The notes under the pieces were generated by a model. It did not search any database. It had not been told where the DNA came from and worked only from the letters and a program-made list of their open reading frames with translations. Shown here one piece after another: positions 1 through 8,088 of a stretch of DNA of 64,000 nucleotides (positions are counted from its first letter, which is position 1; each line of letters starts with the position of its first letter). The position numbers and the translations under genes were made by a program. Origin of the DNA: Pseudogracilibacillus auburnensis (GTDB taxonomy: Bacteria > Bacillota > Bacilli > Bacillales > Amphibacillaceae); NCBI RefSeq assembly GCF_003201975.1, contig NZ_QJJQ01000002.1, forward strand, positions 1-64,000, in the 5' to 3' direction.

Positions 1-126
1 GGGAAAAGCGCGTGTCCGAAGACCCCGCAGAGTGGTTTTCTCGAGGAGGCTGAGGCCGTGCCCACGGAAAGCAATGGTCCGTAGCGGAAAACAACTTAGC
101 AGTTACTGCACAGTTTATTTCTTATA
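1..126 (+). repeat. Family A intergenic repeat, 3' part
   Basis: This stretch matches the second half of the family A element seen complete at 33686-33976, including the segments GGGAAAAGCGCG, GAAGACCCCGCAG, GGAGGCTGAGG and CGGAAAGC and the trailing CTGCACAGTTTAT. The left part lies outside the window. The next 195 bases, up to the ylbG stop, are AT-rich and show nothing I can name. Confidence 0.8.
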
Positions 127-321
127 TGAAAAAACAAGTCTTATTGATTAGGATAGAATGCTTCACAGTTCTATTATTTTGGAAAACGGTTTATTGTACA
201 GGTTGGTAAAAATATCATTGAAATAGCCCAAACTTAACCATGCAAACTGGATTAACTCATTTTAATGATACGAACGTTTACTGATATTAAAAAAACCTTT
301 GTAGAAGTTATCCTACAAAGG

Positions 322-597
322 TTACATTCCCATCTTATAATCATACATTTTCGCTTTATCTGGGATGGCATTTTCAAAATCTGTTTTTAGAAAAGGTTTA
401 TATGAACGGTCTACTTTTGAAATGAATGGCAATTTAAGTATATTATCTTCTATTGTATCAATTTCAGATTGATTCACATATACGACTGCATAACGCATTT
501 TTCGTGATACATACAAAAGATTTCCGAACCTTTTAATATGTTTAATGTTTTTTCTATGTTGAAACCAGACAACAATGCCTTGACGTTTATTATGCAT
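322..597 (-). CDS. ylbG: YlbG family protein (UPF0298)
   Basis: A 91-residue protein that matches B. subtilis YlbG from memory along its length. It has the conserved core RYAVVYV and the C-terminal block PFLKTDFEN...DKAKMYDY. The biochemical role is not known to me. I chose the ATG at 597 because GGGAG lies eight bases upstream and the resulting length is normal for the family; a longer reading would run back into ylbF. It follows ylbF on the same strand, about 40 bases after its stop, as in B. subtilis, so the two are probably co-transcribed. Confidence 0.85.
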   Translation of the reverse strand: MHNKRQGIVVWFQHRKNIKHIKRFGNLLYVSRKMRYAVVYVNQSEIDTIEDNILKLPFISKVDRSYKPFLKTDFENAIPDKAKMYDYKMGM

Positions 598-637
598 TCT
601 CTTACTCCCAATCATAATAATAAAATAGTTGATGATA

Positions 638-1087
638 CTATGAAGCTTGACAGCCACATTTCCCACCAGTTCCACAGCTTCCTGACGCACAACCGCTCTC
701 AATGAGTGCTAAACCTTCTTTTGGTACCATAATATGATCACTAACACTTTTGGCAATACTTTCACTTATCTCATCCAAAAACCGTTGTACATTACGCTCA
801 GCTACTTTAAAAGCAGCAACATAACTATTCATGTCCATTTTTCTCTTGGCACTTCGAACATCCCGCATAATTTCATGATAGTCTGGATGATAACGACCAA
901 ACCGCTCTACATCTTCATAGTGATCTTTTATATGTAGAAACGTTTGAATTAAACGTTGAGCTTCTTCATTGGTTTGAAGTAAATGATACGTTCTTTGATA
1001 CTCGATCATAATATCGGATTGTAAGATCATCTTTGTTAGTTCATCTGTCTTATCAAGTATTGCAACATACTCCAAATTCGCTATCAA
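638..1087 (-). CDS. ylbF: YlbF (RicF), subunit of the Y-complex
   Basis: A 149-residue protein of the YlbF/YmcA family. In B. subtilis YlbF, YmcA and YaaT (RicF, RicA, RicT) form a complex that carries Fe-S clusters, promotes RNase Y-dependent mRNA maturation and affects sporulation, competence and biofilm formation. The helical body holds the family-typical stretch ERFGRYHPDYHEI near residues 63-75. The tail has clustered cysteines in SGCASGSCGTGGKCGC, which fits cluster binding. The start is taken at the TTG at 1087, because GGAGGTG lies seven bases upstream and gives the family length; a GTG inside that ribosome site would add three residues. ylbD and ylbE, which separate ylbC and ylbF in B. 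subtilis, are absent. Confidence 0.88.
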   Translation of the reverse strand: MIANLEYVAILDKTDELTKMILQSDIMIEYQRTYHLLQTNEEAQRLIQTFLHIKDHYEDVERFGRYHPDYHEIMRDVRSAKRKMDMNSYVAAFKVAERNVQRFLDEISESIAKSVSDHIMVPKEGLALIESGCASGSCGTGGKCGCQAS

Positions 1088-1158
1088 AGTTGGCACACCT
1101 CCATGGCACTATTTTACCATGATTAGAATAGAAAAGAAAATAGTACAATTCTTCTTCT

Positions 1159-2214
1159 CTACGGTTTTAACAAGAAGTTCTGTGTGTAATAGAGTCGATG
1201 AACTCCAATTCCTAAATGAGTGTAATCTTCATGAAGTAATGCTTCTCTATGCCCCTCACTATTTAACCAGCCTTCCATCGCAGCTGGTGCATCGGTATGT
1301 TGTGCAGCAATATTTTCCCCAGCAGATAAATAATAAATCTCTTTCTCCTCTAACCGCTCTTTTAAGCCATTTCCATCTAAACTATAATGCGAAAAATACT
1401 TTTGGTCAAACATATCTTGGCTATGGAGGAAAGCGACTTCACTAACTTGCTCATCTTTTATAAGTGGAGCTACATCAAATCGATGGCGATAAATATTTGT
1501 TAAGTCAAATATTTGTTGTTCCATCCCTTTTTCAATCTGTTTCCAATCTTCATCCGATAATAATACCTCTTCTGGTAAAGTACCACGATACTCCATTTCG
1601 TACATGCGCTGTTTTAGTAAAATATCTCCCGTAATAATTCGGATAGACGATAATTGTTCCGTAAATGTATCAAAATAACATTGGACAAAAACATTATCTG
1701 ATAATTTTATAAGTGGATTCGTGTTTATATCTGTTTCGTTTAATAAAAATGAATAAAACGCTAAACCAGATTGATACGTAACTTTATCTTGAAATGGAAA
1801 ATTTCCCTTTACGGAATCAAAAGATGCTCCAATCTTAAATGGTTCAATAGAGATGTCTTCCCCCGTTGCATATATCGTTTGAACGGAATCATCTTCTATA
1901 CCCACTTGAATTTGAAAAGTTGATTCATCTGTGTAAATCCACCATGTATAGCCATAGGGCGTTAAATCTTTACGAATAGGCTCACCTAATTCATCCTTTA
2001 CTTCACTGCTTGTCTTTTCCATTAAAGTAAATAAATCACCTTGTAATAATTCCTTCATTTCTTTCGTTGCTTGATTCGATTTTAGTTTGGGCAATTCCGA
2101 TTGATCTGTCGTAACGAGCATATCAATCGATTTACTAACATATTCTTTTTCTACAAAATAAACACCAGTCCCAATTAAAATAACTATAAAAAGTATTATA
2201 CCAATCTTTCGCAT
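1159..2214 (-). CDS. ylbC: YlbC-like CAP-domain protein
   Basis: A 351-residue protein with an N-terminal membrane anchor or signal segment (about residues 5-23). A CAP-associated N-terminal region follows, then a C-terminal CAP/SCP (PR-1-like) domain from about residue 230. The CAP signature is visible: SQDMFDQKYFSHYS, the GENIAA motif and the GHREALLHEDYTHLGIG motif. It ends in YYTQNFL as B. subtilis YlbC does. The protein is probably exported and anchored at the outer face; the function of bacterial CAP proteins of this type is poorly defined. The start is the ATG five bases after GGAGG. It lies upstream of ylbF on the same strand with a 70-base gap. Confidence 0.85.
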   Translation of the reverse strand: MRKIGIILFIVILIGTGVYFVEKEYVSKSIDMLVTTDQSELPKLKSNQATKEMKELLQGDLFTLMEKTSSEVKDELGEPIRKDLTPYGYTWWIYTDESTFQIQVGIEDDSVQTIYATGEDISIEPFKIGASFDSVKGNFPFQDKVTYQSGLAFYSFLLNETDINTNPLIKLSDNVFVQCYFDTFTEQLSSIRIITGDILLKQRMYEMEYRGTLPEEVLLSDEDWKQIEKGMEQQIFDLTNIYRHRFDVAPLIKDEQVSEVAFLHSQDMFDQKYFSHYSLDGNGLKERLEEKEIYYLSAGENIAAQHTDAPAAMEGWLNSEGHREALLHEDYTHLGIGVHRLYYTQNFLLKP

Positions 2215-2389
2215 AGTAGCCTCCAATAACTAAATTATCGTTCTACAATCCTATACATATTCTTATGTAAATATACCCTCTTGTAGACTAAATTGCGTCA
2301 ACATCTTGAACTGTTTATATATTTTATTGCAAGTTATGTTTTTTTCTACTATGATTAGTTTAATGAGACTAAATCAAGAGGTGTATAAA

Positions 2390-2755
2390 ATGAAATTAGA
2401 AAACACAGGAATAGACAATAAGGTAATTGATCTCGTCCCTTTAGATCATGTTATGGGTAAACATGCCTTTATCCGTGGTGAAAACTGGGATTATGAACGT
2501 GTAACTTACGACTATAAAATTAATTCCCAAGAAAAAAATGTTACATATTATATTCGTATTCAAGGTGAAGCAATCGAAGGTGATGTAGATCGTAAAGATG
2601 CTGTCATCAAATTAAAAACACCTTTATTAGGAAAACATTACTATCCACACGGTATTGAATATGGTGAAGATGAGAATTTTCCAAAAAATTTAATCGAACG
2701 TGCTAACAACCTTGTCATTAATGCAAATGAAGAATTAGAAAAGTACAACAAATAA
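2390..2755 (+). CDS. YugN-like family protein
   Basis: A 121-residue soluble protein that I recognise as the YugN-like family of Bacillaceae, with no known activity. Visible features are a conserved middle block (VTYDYKI, then YYIRIQGEAIEG), a PLLGKHYYPHGIEY motif and an acidic C-terminus. The ATG at 2390 follows AGAGGTG at good spacing; an earlier ATG in frame would add an implausible hydrophobic leader. It stands alone on the plus strand between ylbC and ctaM, both on the minus strand, and ends 120 bases before a shared terminator hairpin. Confidence 0.7.
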   Translation: MKLENTGIDNKVIDLVPLDHVMGKHAFIRGENWDYERVTYDYKINSQEKNVTYYIRIQGEAIEGDVDRKDAVIKLKTPLLGKHYYPHGIEYGEDENFPKNLIERANNLVINANEELEKYNK

Positions 2756-2875
2756 GAGTCCATTTATTTTAGCATATAGATGGTGCGCTATTTGTTACTA
2801 TTTGTTTACAAATCAAATCTTTGTTTTGATGAATACGTCGAAATTTCTTATAAAATAAGAGGTAATGACGATATA

Positions 2876-2925
2876 TAAAAAAGTGAGAAACGAATGTATG
2901 AAATTTCGATTTTCTCACTTTTTTA
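2876..2925. terminator. Bidirectional terminator
   Basis: The stem AAAAAGTGAGAAA pairs with TTTTCTCACTTTTTT around a 17-base loop. It is A-rich on the left and T-rich on the right, so it can end both the YugN-like gene (plus) and ctaM (minus). Confidence 0.85.
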
Positions 2926-2938
2926 TTCATTATAAAAT

Positions 2939-3400
2939 TTAATATCCAAGTATTGCTCTAATCATACTCGTTGTTTCCCCACCTTGGTAGATTACATAAA
3001 GAAATAAATATACCATGATGCCTGTGATAGCGGTGAAAAACCAAATGATACTTGTGATAGGGCCAATTTTCTTATGTTTTGTAAAATTCCCTTTAAATGC
3101 GAGTCGTAATGTAACCACTCCAAAGACTGCACCTGTCATCGATAAAAGTATATGGAAGATCAAAAATATCGTGTAATATACTTTTATATTGTCTGGCCCG
3201 CCAAAGCTCGTATTTCCAATAAATATCGTTCTAGATACGTAAATAATTAAAAATAATAAAGCACTAATTGCTGCAGCTACCATCGTTTTCTTATGCGCTT
3301 CTTTTTTACCTTTGATAATAAGTCCCCAACCAACCGCAACTAAAACAGCGCTTAATGCTATTAGTAGCGTACTAATAAAAGGCAAAAACTCTAAGTCCAT
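2939..3400 (-). CDS. ctaM: DUF420 membrane protein, CtaM/YozB type
   Basis: A 153-residue integral membrane protein with about five predicted helices. The family is DUF420, called YozB in B. subtilis and CtaM in Staphylococcus aureus, where it is needed for maturation of a heme-copper oxidase. Histidines typical of the family appear in the LIFHILLSMTGAVFG helix and the FTKHKKIG loop. The gene lies 53 bases after ctaG on the same strand at the tail of the cta cluster, which supports a role in cytochrome oxidase assembly. Assignment rests on hydropathy, motif memory and context. Confidence 0.82.
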   Translation of the reverse strand: MDLEFLPFISTLLIALSAVLVAVGWGLIIKGKKEAHKKTMVAAAISALLFLIIYVSRTIFIGNTSFGGPDNIKVYYTIFLIFHILLSMTGAVFGVVTLRLAFKGNFTKHKKIGPITSIIWFFTAITGIMVYLFLYVIYQGGETTSMIRAILGY

Positions 3401-3453
3401 CGTATTCTATCCCTTTCCATTACAAAAATTCTACAAGTAATATAATGTGTTTC

Positions 3454-4362
3454 CTACTGTTTTGAATATGGTAAAGAAGATGGCATTGGATCTACCTCTA
3501 AACTTTTTTTAGAAAACCAACCGAAAAAGATCCAAGCAATGACGAATCCGTAAATAATTTGTTGTAAAAACATCATAATAATTCCACCTAATTGCTGGTC
3601 TTCGTGCGCACTTAGGGGGGAGAACATTTCCGCACCCGATAATGTACCAGATAATCCTGTTAATACATCTGTCGGTACACACAAACTTAGTGCTTGAATC
3701 CAAGCACCCTGTGAACTATAGGCAAGATACAATGATTTTGTCGAAAAAATCATTAGAGCACAAGCAATTGAAACCATTAAAATACTTCCTAATAAATATC
3801 CCATTTTTATTAAAGGGTTGAGTTTATCCTGTGATTTTAATGGGGTGACAATTGGCCACCACATAAACATAGCAAAAATGAATAATATGACAGATATTCC
3901 AAAATGAAAAACTGCATGACTTTTCGAAAAATCAAATATTGCAGGTAAATGATACATAGAAAACAAACTATTAAATATTGCTAATGCAATAAGTGGGAGT
4001 GTAAAGAACGTAAACAAAGGTTTAATGACAGGCAAATGAATAAATTTTTCCCACATCCATACAGGTAAGCCACGAATAATAAAAATGGGTACAACAAAAT
4101 ATAGAAATGACATTTGAATCATATGAGCACTCATCATAATATGTGACATAAGATCAACTGGAGAACCTTTTACTATATAGAGTATGAACATGCCTGAATA
4201 AAAGAATATTTGTTGATTTCTAGTTGGTGGATCAAAAGAACCGAATTTCTCCCTCATTGGCCCAGTTAATAGAAAATATAATAAAGCTACACAGATGATA
4301 ATTGTTAAAAAGTATGGACTCCATAATGCCCGAAATCCGAATATTTGTATTTCTAACCACAT
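3454..4362 (-). CDS. ctaG: Cytochrome c oxidase assembly factor CtaG (caa3 type)
   Basis: A 302-residue membrane protein with about seven helices, of the caa3_CtaG family. In B. subtilis it is required to form active caa3 oxidase, probably through CuB insertion. Family features are the PVDLMSHIMMSAHMIQMS helix with spaced His and Met residues (about 67-85), HAVFHFGIS (about 148) and the C-terminal DQQLGGIIMM block. It starts at an ATG preceded by GAGGTG. Unlike in B. subtilis, where ctaG directly follows ctaF, about 850 bases of repeats and a terminator separate it from ctaF, so it may need its own promoter. Confidence 0.9.
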   Translation of the reverse strand: MWLEIQIFGFRALWSPYFLTIIICVALLYFLLTGPMREKFGSFDPPTRNQQIFFYSGMFILYIVKGSPVDLMSHIMMSAHMIQMSFLYFVVPIFIIRGLPVWMWEKFIHLPVIKPLFTFFTLPLIALAIFNSLFSMYHLPAIFDFSKSHAVFHFGISVILFIFAMFMWWPIVTPLKSQDKLNPLIKMGYLLGSILMVSIACALMIFSTKSLYLAYSSQGAWIQALSLCVPTDVLTGLSGTLSGAEMFSPLSAHEDQQLGGIIMMFLQQIIYGFVIAWIFFGWFSKKSLEVDPMPSSLPYSKQ

Positions 4363-4532
4363 GTAATATTCACCTCTTTAAAAAACTTGGTTTATCGCCT
4401 AGCCATCATGGCAAAAACCTTGGTAGGACTTAACAGTAAGATAGTTTATACTTTTTTATCTGCTAAAAAAGTATGCAGTATTATTATAACGTATTATGAC
4501 ACATATTTGCAGCTGACATGTGACAACTTTGA

Positions 4533-4865
4533 GATAAACTGCGCAGTAACTTGGGTCTTCTAAACAACTAAATTGCGTTCCATGCTACCGTTGTCTTCCG
4601 CAAAATGTGACATGCTTTCCGCGGGCACCGCTGGCTTCAGCCTCCGACGCACAATGTTTATTGCGACGAGTAATCGCAGTCGCAGGACGTACTAGTGCGG
4701 GTATTGCGACAAGGACGTCGCGAACTTAACCCGCCTCGGAAGAAAACCGCTTCCTGCGAGGTCTTCAGACTCGTGGGACTCCGCTAAATGCTCGTCCCAT
4801 CGAAGACCATTTGCTTTTCCCGCTGGAGTCAGTCACTTTCGCTCCAGACAACTAGAGTAGTTCAT
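4533..4865 (-). repeat. Family A repeat, inverted copy with inserted modules
   Basis: Read on the minus strand this matches the complete element at 33686-33976: it begins with the CTCTAGTTGT and CTGGAGCGAAAGTGACTGACTCCAGCGGG segments and ends in the complement of CTGCGCAGTAACTTGGGTC. Two pieces interrupt it. One, of about 100 bases (about 4647-4735, with CGCACAATGTTTATTGCGACGAG and CGCAGGACGT), also occurs inside family B elements. The other is about 40 bases with GGGACTCCGC near 4773-4815. It fills the ctaG-ctaF gap. Confidence 0.75.
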
Positions 4866-5177
4866 CTTACTTTATCTTGATTACATTCTCCTTAGCGAAG
4901 GAAATGCAAGTAGACTCCTGGTCGGCTAAAAACGGATATCATTCACCCAATCTAACGTATAGTTGATTGGAGCGGAGGACAGTTGACTCCTACGGGAAAA
5001 GCAACAGCCGAAAATCTATTTTCTAAAGTTTTGACAAAAACGGAGGAAATTAGTTGAGGCGTTGCCCGTGGAAAGCAACTGTCCATAGCGAAAATCAACG
5101 GTGCTACTAGCTTAGTTACTGTACAGTTTATTTCTACTATGTCGTGAAGTAAGATAAAATTAAATTCTCATTTTAAT
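4866..5177. other. Intergenic sequence with degenerate repeat pieces
   Basis: There is no gene here. It contains degraded pieces related to families A and B: GACTCCTGGTCGGCTAAAAACGG, GACTCCTACGGGAAAAGC, a GTTGAGGCGTTGCCCGTGGAAAGC piece and a TTACTGTACAGTTTATTTC end like that at 105-122. Confidence 0.6.
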
Positions 5178-5178
5178 A

Positions 5179-5216
5179 TAAAAAAACTGGAGGAAAACCC
5201 CCAGTTTTTTTATTAT
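5179..5216 (-). terminator. Terminator after ctaF
   Basis: The stem AAAAAAACTGG(AGG) pairs with (CC)CCAGTTTTTTT around a short A-rich loop, one base beyond the ctaF stop. Read on the minus strand it ends in a T run, so it closes the ctaBCDEF transcript before ctaG. Confidence 0.85.
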
Positions 5217-5217
5217 T

Positions 5218-5538
5218 TTACCACCAAGAAATTACCATTAGTCCAGCGAGTGTTAGGAATGCTGCCCATACACCACCATAAATTAATAAGGCAGGCATCT
5301 CATGCCCTTTATCTTTTAAGTGCATGAAATAGTAAAACTGAAATCCTGCTTGAACAATTGCCATAATAAATAGAATTGGTAAGATATATATTCTATCTAC
5401 TGTATCTGTTGCTACAATTGCAAAAGCAATTAAAGTAAAAACAATCATAAGTCCGAAAGAAATTAACTGTCTTTGCATTTCTTCCTTACTTTTTTGTCTC
5501 TTAAAAACTTCAGTTTGATCATTTGAATTGTCAGTCAT
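5218..5538 (-). CDS. ctaF: Cytochrome c oxidase subunit IV (CtaF)
   Basis: A 106-residue membrane protein with three predicted helices (about residues 25-45, 50-70 and 80-103), typical of subunit IVB of Bacillus caa3 oxidase. It has the central VQAGFQFYYFMHLKDKGHEMP block shared by the family. The subunit stabilises the oxidase in the cytoplasmic membrane. The start lies three bases after the ctaE stop region, within the cta operon, and it is the last gene before the terminator. Confidence 0.93.
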   Translation of the reverse strand: MTDNSNDQTEVFKRQKSKEEMQRQLISFGLMIVFTLIAFAIVATDTVDRIYILPILFIMAIVQAGFQFYYFMHLKDKGHEMPALLIYGGVWAAFLTLAGLMVISWW

Positions 5539-5541
5539 CCA

Positions 5542-6168
5542 TTAACCCACCTTTCCCATTAAGTATACTACCGTAAAGATAAATACCCATACGACGTCAA
5601 TAAAGTGCCAGAATAAACTAAAAGTATTAAACTTAGGTGCGTTATAAAGGTTTAAGCCTCTTTTTGCATTTCGAATCAACAATGTGGTTAACCAACAAAT
5701 ACCGAATAACACGTGTCCTCCGTGGAATCCAACTAGTGCGTAGAATGCTGAACCAAACGCTGACGATCTAAAACTGAAACCATACTCAGTAATATAATGT
5801 GCAAACTCGTAAATTTCACAGGCTAAGAAGCCGATACCGAGTAGACCAGTAATGCCTAGCCATAAGTACATCTTTTTAAAGTCGTTATTACGCATGTGAT
5901 ACATTGCATAAACACTTGTAAGTGAGCTTGTTAATAACAACATTGTCATTAAAAATACTAAACCCAAACCAAATAATTCGTCAGTGGATGGGCCCCCCGC
6001 AGTTGAATTTTTCAACGCGAGGTAAGTCCCAAACAAACTTGCAAATAGTACAGTTTCTCCGCCAAGGAAGAACCACTGACCAAAAAATTTATTTTTTCCT
6101 TCCAAAGTAGCTTTTTCTGGTGCTGCTGGCATAACTTCTGGAAATAAGCTGCTATGATCATGACTCAT
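5542..6168 (-). CDS. ctaE: Cytochrome c oxidase subunit III (CtaE)
   Basis: A 208-residue membrane protein with five predicted helices. Subunit III supports proton pumping and stability of the heme-copper oxidase. Seen directly: GQWFFLGGETVLFASLFGTY near residues 29-48, the conserved HGGHVLFGICWL (about 149) and FSLFWHFIDVVWVFIFTVVY at the end, with the helix VI Trp-His pair. It starts three bases after the ctaD stop and is translated from the same message as its neighbours. Confidence 0.96.
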   Translation of the reverse strand: MSHDHSSLFPEVMPAAPEKATLEGKNKFFGQWFFLGGETVLFASLFGTYLALKNSTAGGPSTDELFGLGLVFLMTMLLLTSSLTSVYAMYHMRNNDFKKMYLWLGITGLLGIGFLACEIYEFAHYITEYGFSFRSSAFGSAFYALVGFHGGHVLFGICWLTTLLIRNAKRGLNLYNAPKFNTFSLFWHFIDVVWVFIFTVVYLMGKVG

Positions 6169-6171
6169 CTT

Positions 6172-8037
6172 TTATTTAGCCTCCCCTTCTAGTGCCTTTT
6201 TAAGTTCTTCTTTAGGGATATAGTAGCCAAAATCATCCTGAAGAGATCTTACAACCATACAACCAATAGAGAACGCTAATCCACCATATAATGCAAGGTA
6301 CCATAAGCTATGGTCAACTTGATAAATAAAGCCAAATCCAGCAATAAAGAATCCAAGTCCCATTAAGAATGGTATGAATGAACCGTTAGGCATATGAACA
6401 TCATCTAAAGGTTCTCCTGGAGGAATCTTTCCATCGCCTTCCATTTTTTCAATCCATAATGGATCAAGTCCACGTACAAGTGGAAGTTGTTCAAAGTTAT
6501 AGTACGGTGGCGGTGAAGAAATTGACCACTCCAATGTACGACCATCCCAAGGGTCCGCTTCTGCTTTCTCCCCTTTAATTGCTGAATAAACGATATTATA
6601 AATAAATACGATCGATGCGATCCCCATTAAAAAGGCACCGATTGTACTGATTAAGTTACCTAATTCTAATCCTTGGTCATGTAAGAATACCCAGTAACGA
6701 CGTGGCATTCCCATTAAGCCTAGGAAATGTTGAATGAAGAAAGTTAAATGGAATCCTGCAAAGAATACCCAAAACGAAAATTTACCCATTCCTTCATGTA
6801 AAATACGTCCAAACATTTTCGGCCACCAGTAATGTAAACCAGCAAAGATACCAAAAATTGTTCCTCCAACAATAACGTAGTGGAAGTGTGCAACAACAAA
6901 ATATGTGTCATGGTACTGATAATCCGCAACGTTAGAACCGAGCATTACCCCAGTCATACCACCAATAGTAAACGAAGGAATAAATCCTAATGCCCATAAC
7001 ATGGCAGAGTTAACCGTTACTTGTCCGCCCCACATAGTTAAAAGCCAGTTAAATATTTTAATCCCAGTCGGAACAGCGATTGCCATTGTACCAACTGCGA
7101 AAATAGAGTTTGCAACTGGACCTAAACCTACTGTGAACATATGGTGGGCCCAAACCATAAACCCTAAAAATGCAATTAACATCGTCGCAAATACCATTGC
7201 TGTATAACCGAACAATCTCTTTCTAGAGAATGTTGAAAATATATCACTAAATAAACCAAATAAAGGTAAAATTAAGATATATACTTCTGGGTGACCAAAA
7301 ATCCAGAATAAGTGTTGATAAATAATCGTATTTCCACCTAATGCAACATTGAAAAATGCTGTTTCAAACATACGATCAAACATTAATAAAAATAAGTTAA
7401 TTGTAAGTGGTGGGAATGCAAATAAAATTAACACGCTCGTAATAAACGTTGCCCATGTAAATAAAGGCATACGCATATATGTCATCCCAGGTGCACGCAT
7501 CGTAACGATTGTGGCAATAAAGTTAATACCACCCATTAGCGTACCAGCACCTGCAATTTGCAAACCTAAGATATAAAAGTCAACACCGTGACCAGGTGAT
7601 TGCATCGCAAGTGATGCGTAAGAAGTCCAACCTGCGTCAGGCGCTCCACCAAATAGGAAACTTAAGTTAAGTAATAGTCCTCCAAATAAGAATAACCAAA
7701 AACTTAGTGCGTTTAAAAATGGAAACGCTACATCTCGTGCACCTATTTGTAATGGCATGGCGGCGTTCATTAACCCGATAAGAATCGGCATCCCCGCTAA
7801 AAATATCATCGTTGTTCCGTGCATCGTAATCATTTCGTTATAAAATCCAGCACTAATAAAGTCATTTTCAGGTCTAATTAGCTGAATTCGTATGACTAAT
7901 GCTTCTAATCCACCAAGTATGAAAAAGAAACCTCCACCTGCTAAGTATAGGTGAGCAATTTTCTTATGGTCAACTGTTGTTAGATAGTCCCATAAGAAAG
8001 AACCAAAGCTTCGTTTACCCGTAGCTGCAATACTCAC
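6172..8037 (-). CDS. ctaD: Cytochrome c oxidase subunit I (CtaD)
   Basis: A 621-residue catalytic subunit of the caa3-type heme-copper oxidase, which reduces O2 to water and pumps protons. It has at least twelve helices, and the extra C-terminal helices typical of the Bacillus protein. Metal ligands are visible: the early MHGTTMIFL helix for low-spin heme, HPEVYILILPLFG with the cross-linking Tyr (about 250-262), WAHHMFTVGL for CuB (about 300) and HFHYVIVGG near residue 387 for both hemes. Length is normal for subunit I of the family. It is preceded by GGAGG and sits between ctaC and ctaE. Confidence 0.97.
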   Translation of the reverse strand: MSIAATGKRSFGSFLWDYLTTVDHKKIAHLYLAGGGFFFILGGLEALVIRIQLIRPENDFISAGFYNEMITMHGTTMIFLAGMPILIGLMNAAMPLQIGARDVAFPFLNALSFWLFLFGGLLLNLSFLFGGAPDAGWTSYASLAMQSPGHGVDFYILGLQIAGAGTLMGGINFIATIVTMRAPGMTYMRMPLFTWATFITSVLILFAFPPLTINLFLLMFDRMFETAFFNVALGGNTIIYQHLFWIFGHPEVYILILPLFGLFSDIFSTFSRKRLFGYTAMVFATMLIAFLGFMVWAHHMFTVGLGPVANSIFAVGTMAIAVPTGIKIFNWLLTMWGGQVTVNSAMLWALGFIPSFTIGGMTGVMLGSNVADYQYHDTYFVVAHFHYVIVGGTIFGIFAGLHYWWPKMFGRILHEGMGKFSFWVFFAGFHLTFFIQHFLGLMGMPRRYWVFLHDQGLELGNLISTIGAFLMGIASIVFIYNIVYSAIKGEKAEADPWDGRTLEWSISSPPPYYNFEQLPLVRGLDPLWIEKMEGDGKIPPGEPLDDVHMPNGSFIPFLMGLGFFIAGFGFIYQVDHSLWYLALYGGLAFSIGCMVVRSLQDDFGYYIPKEELKKALEGEAK

Positions 8038-8088
8038 AATAAATACCTCCTATAATGATCTTTAAACTTACATAAAAAAGTTTTAAGA

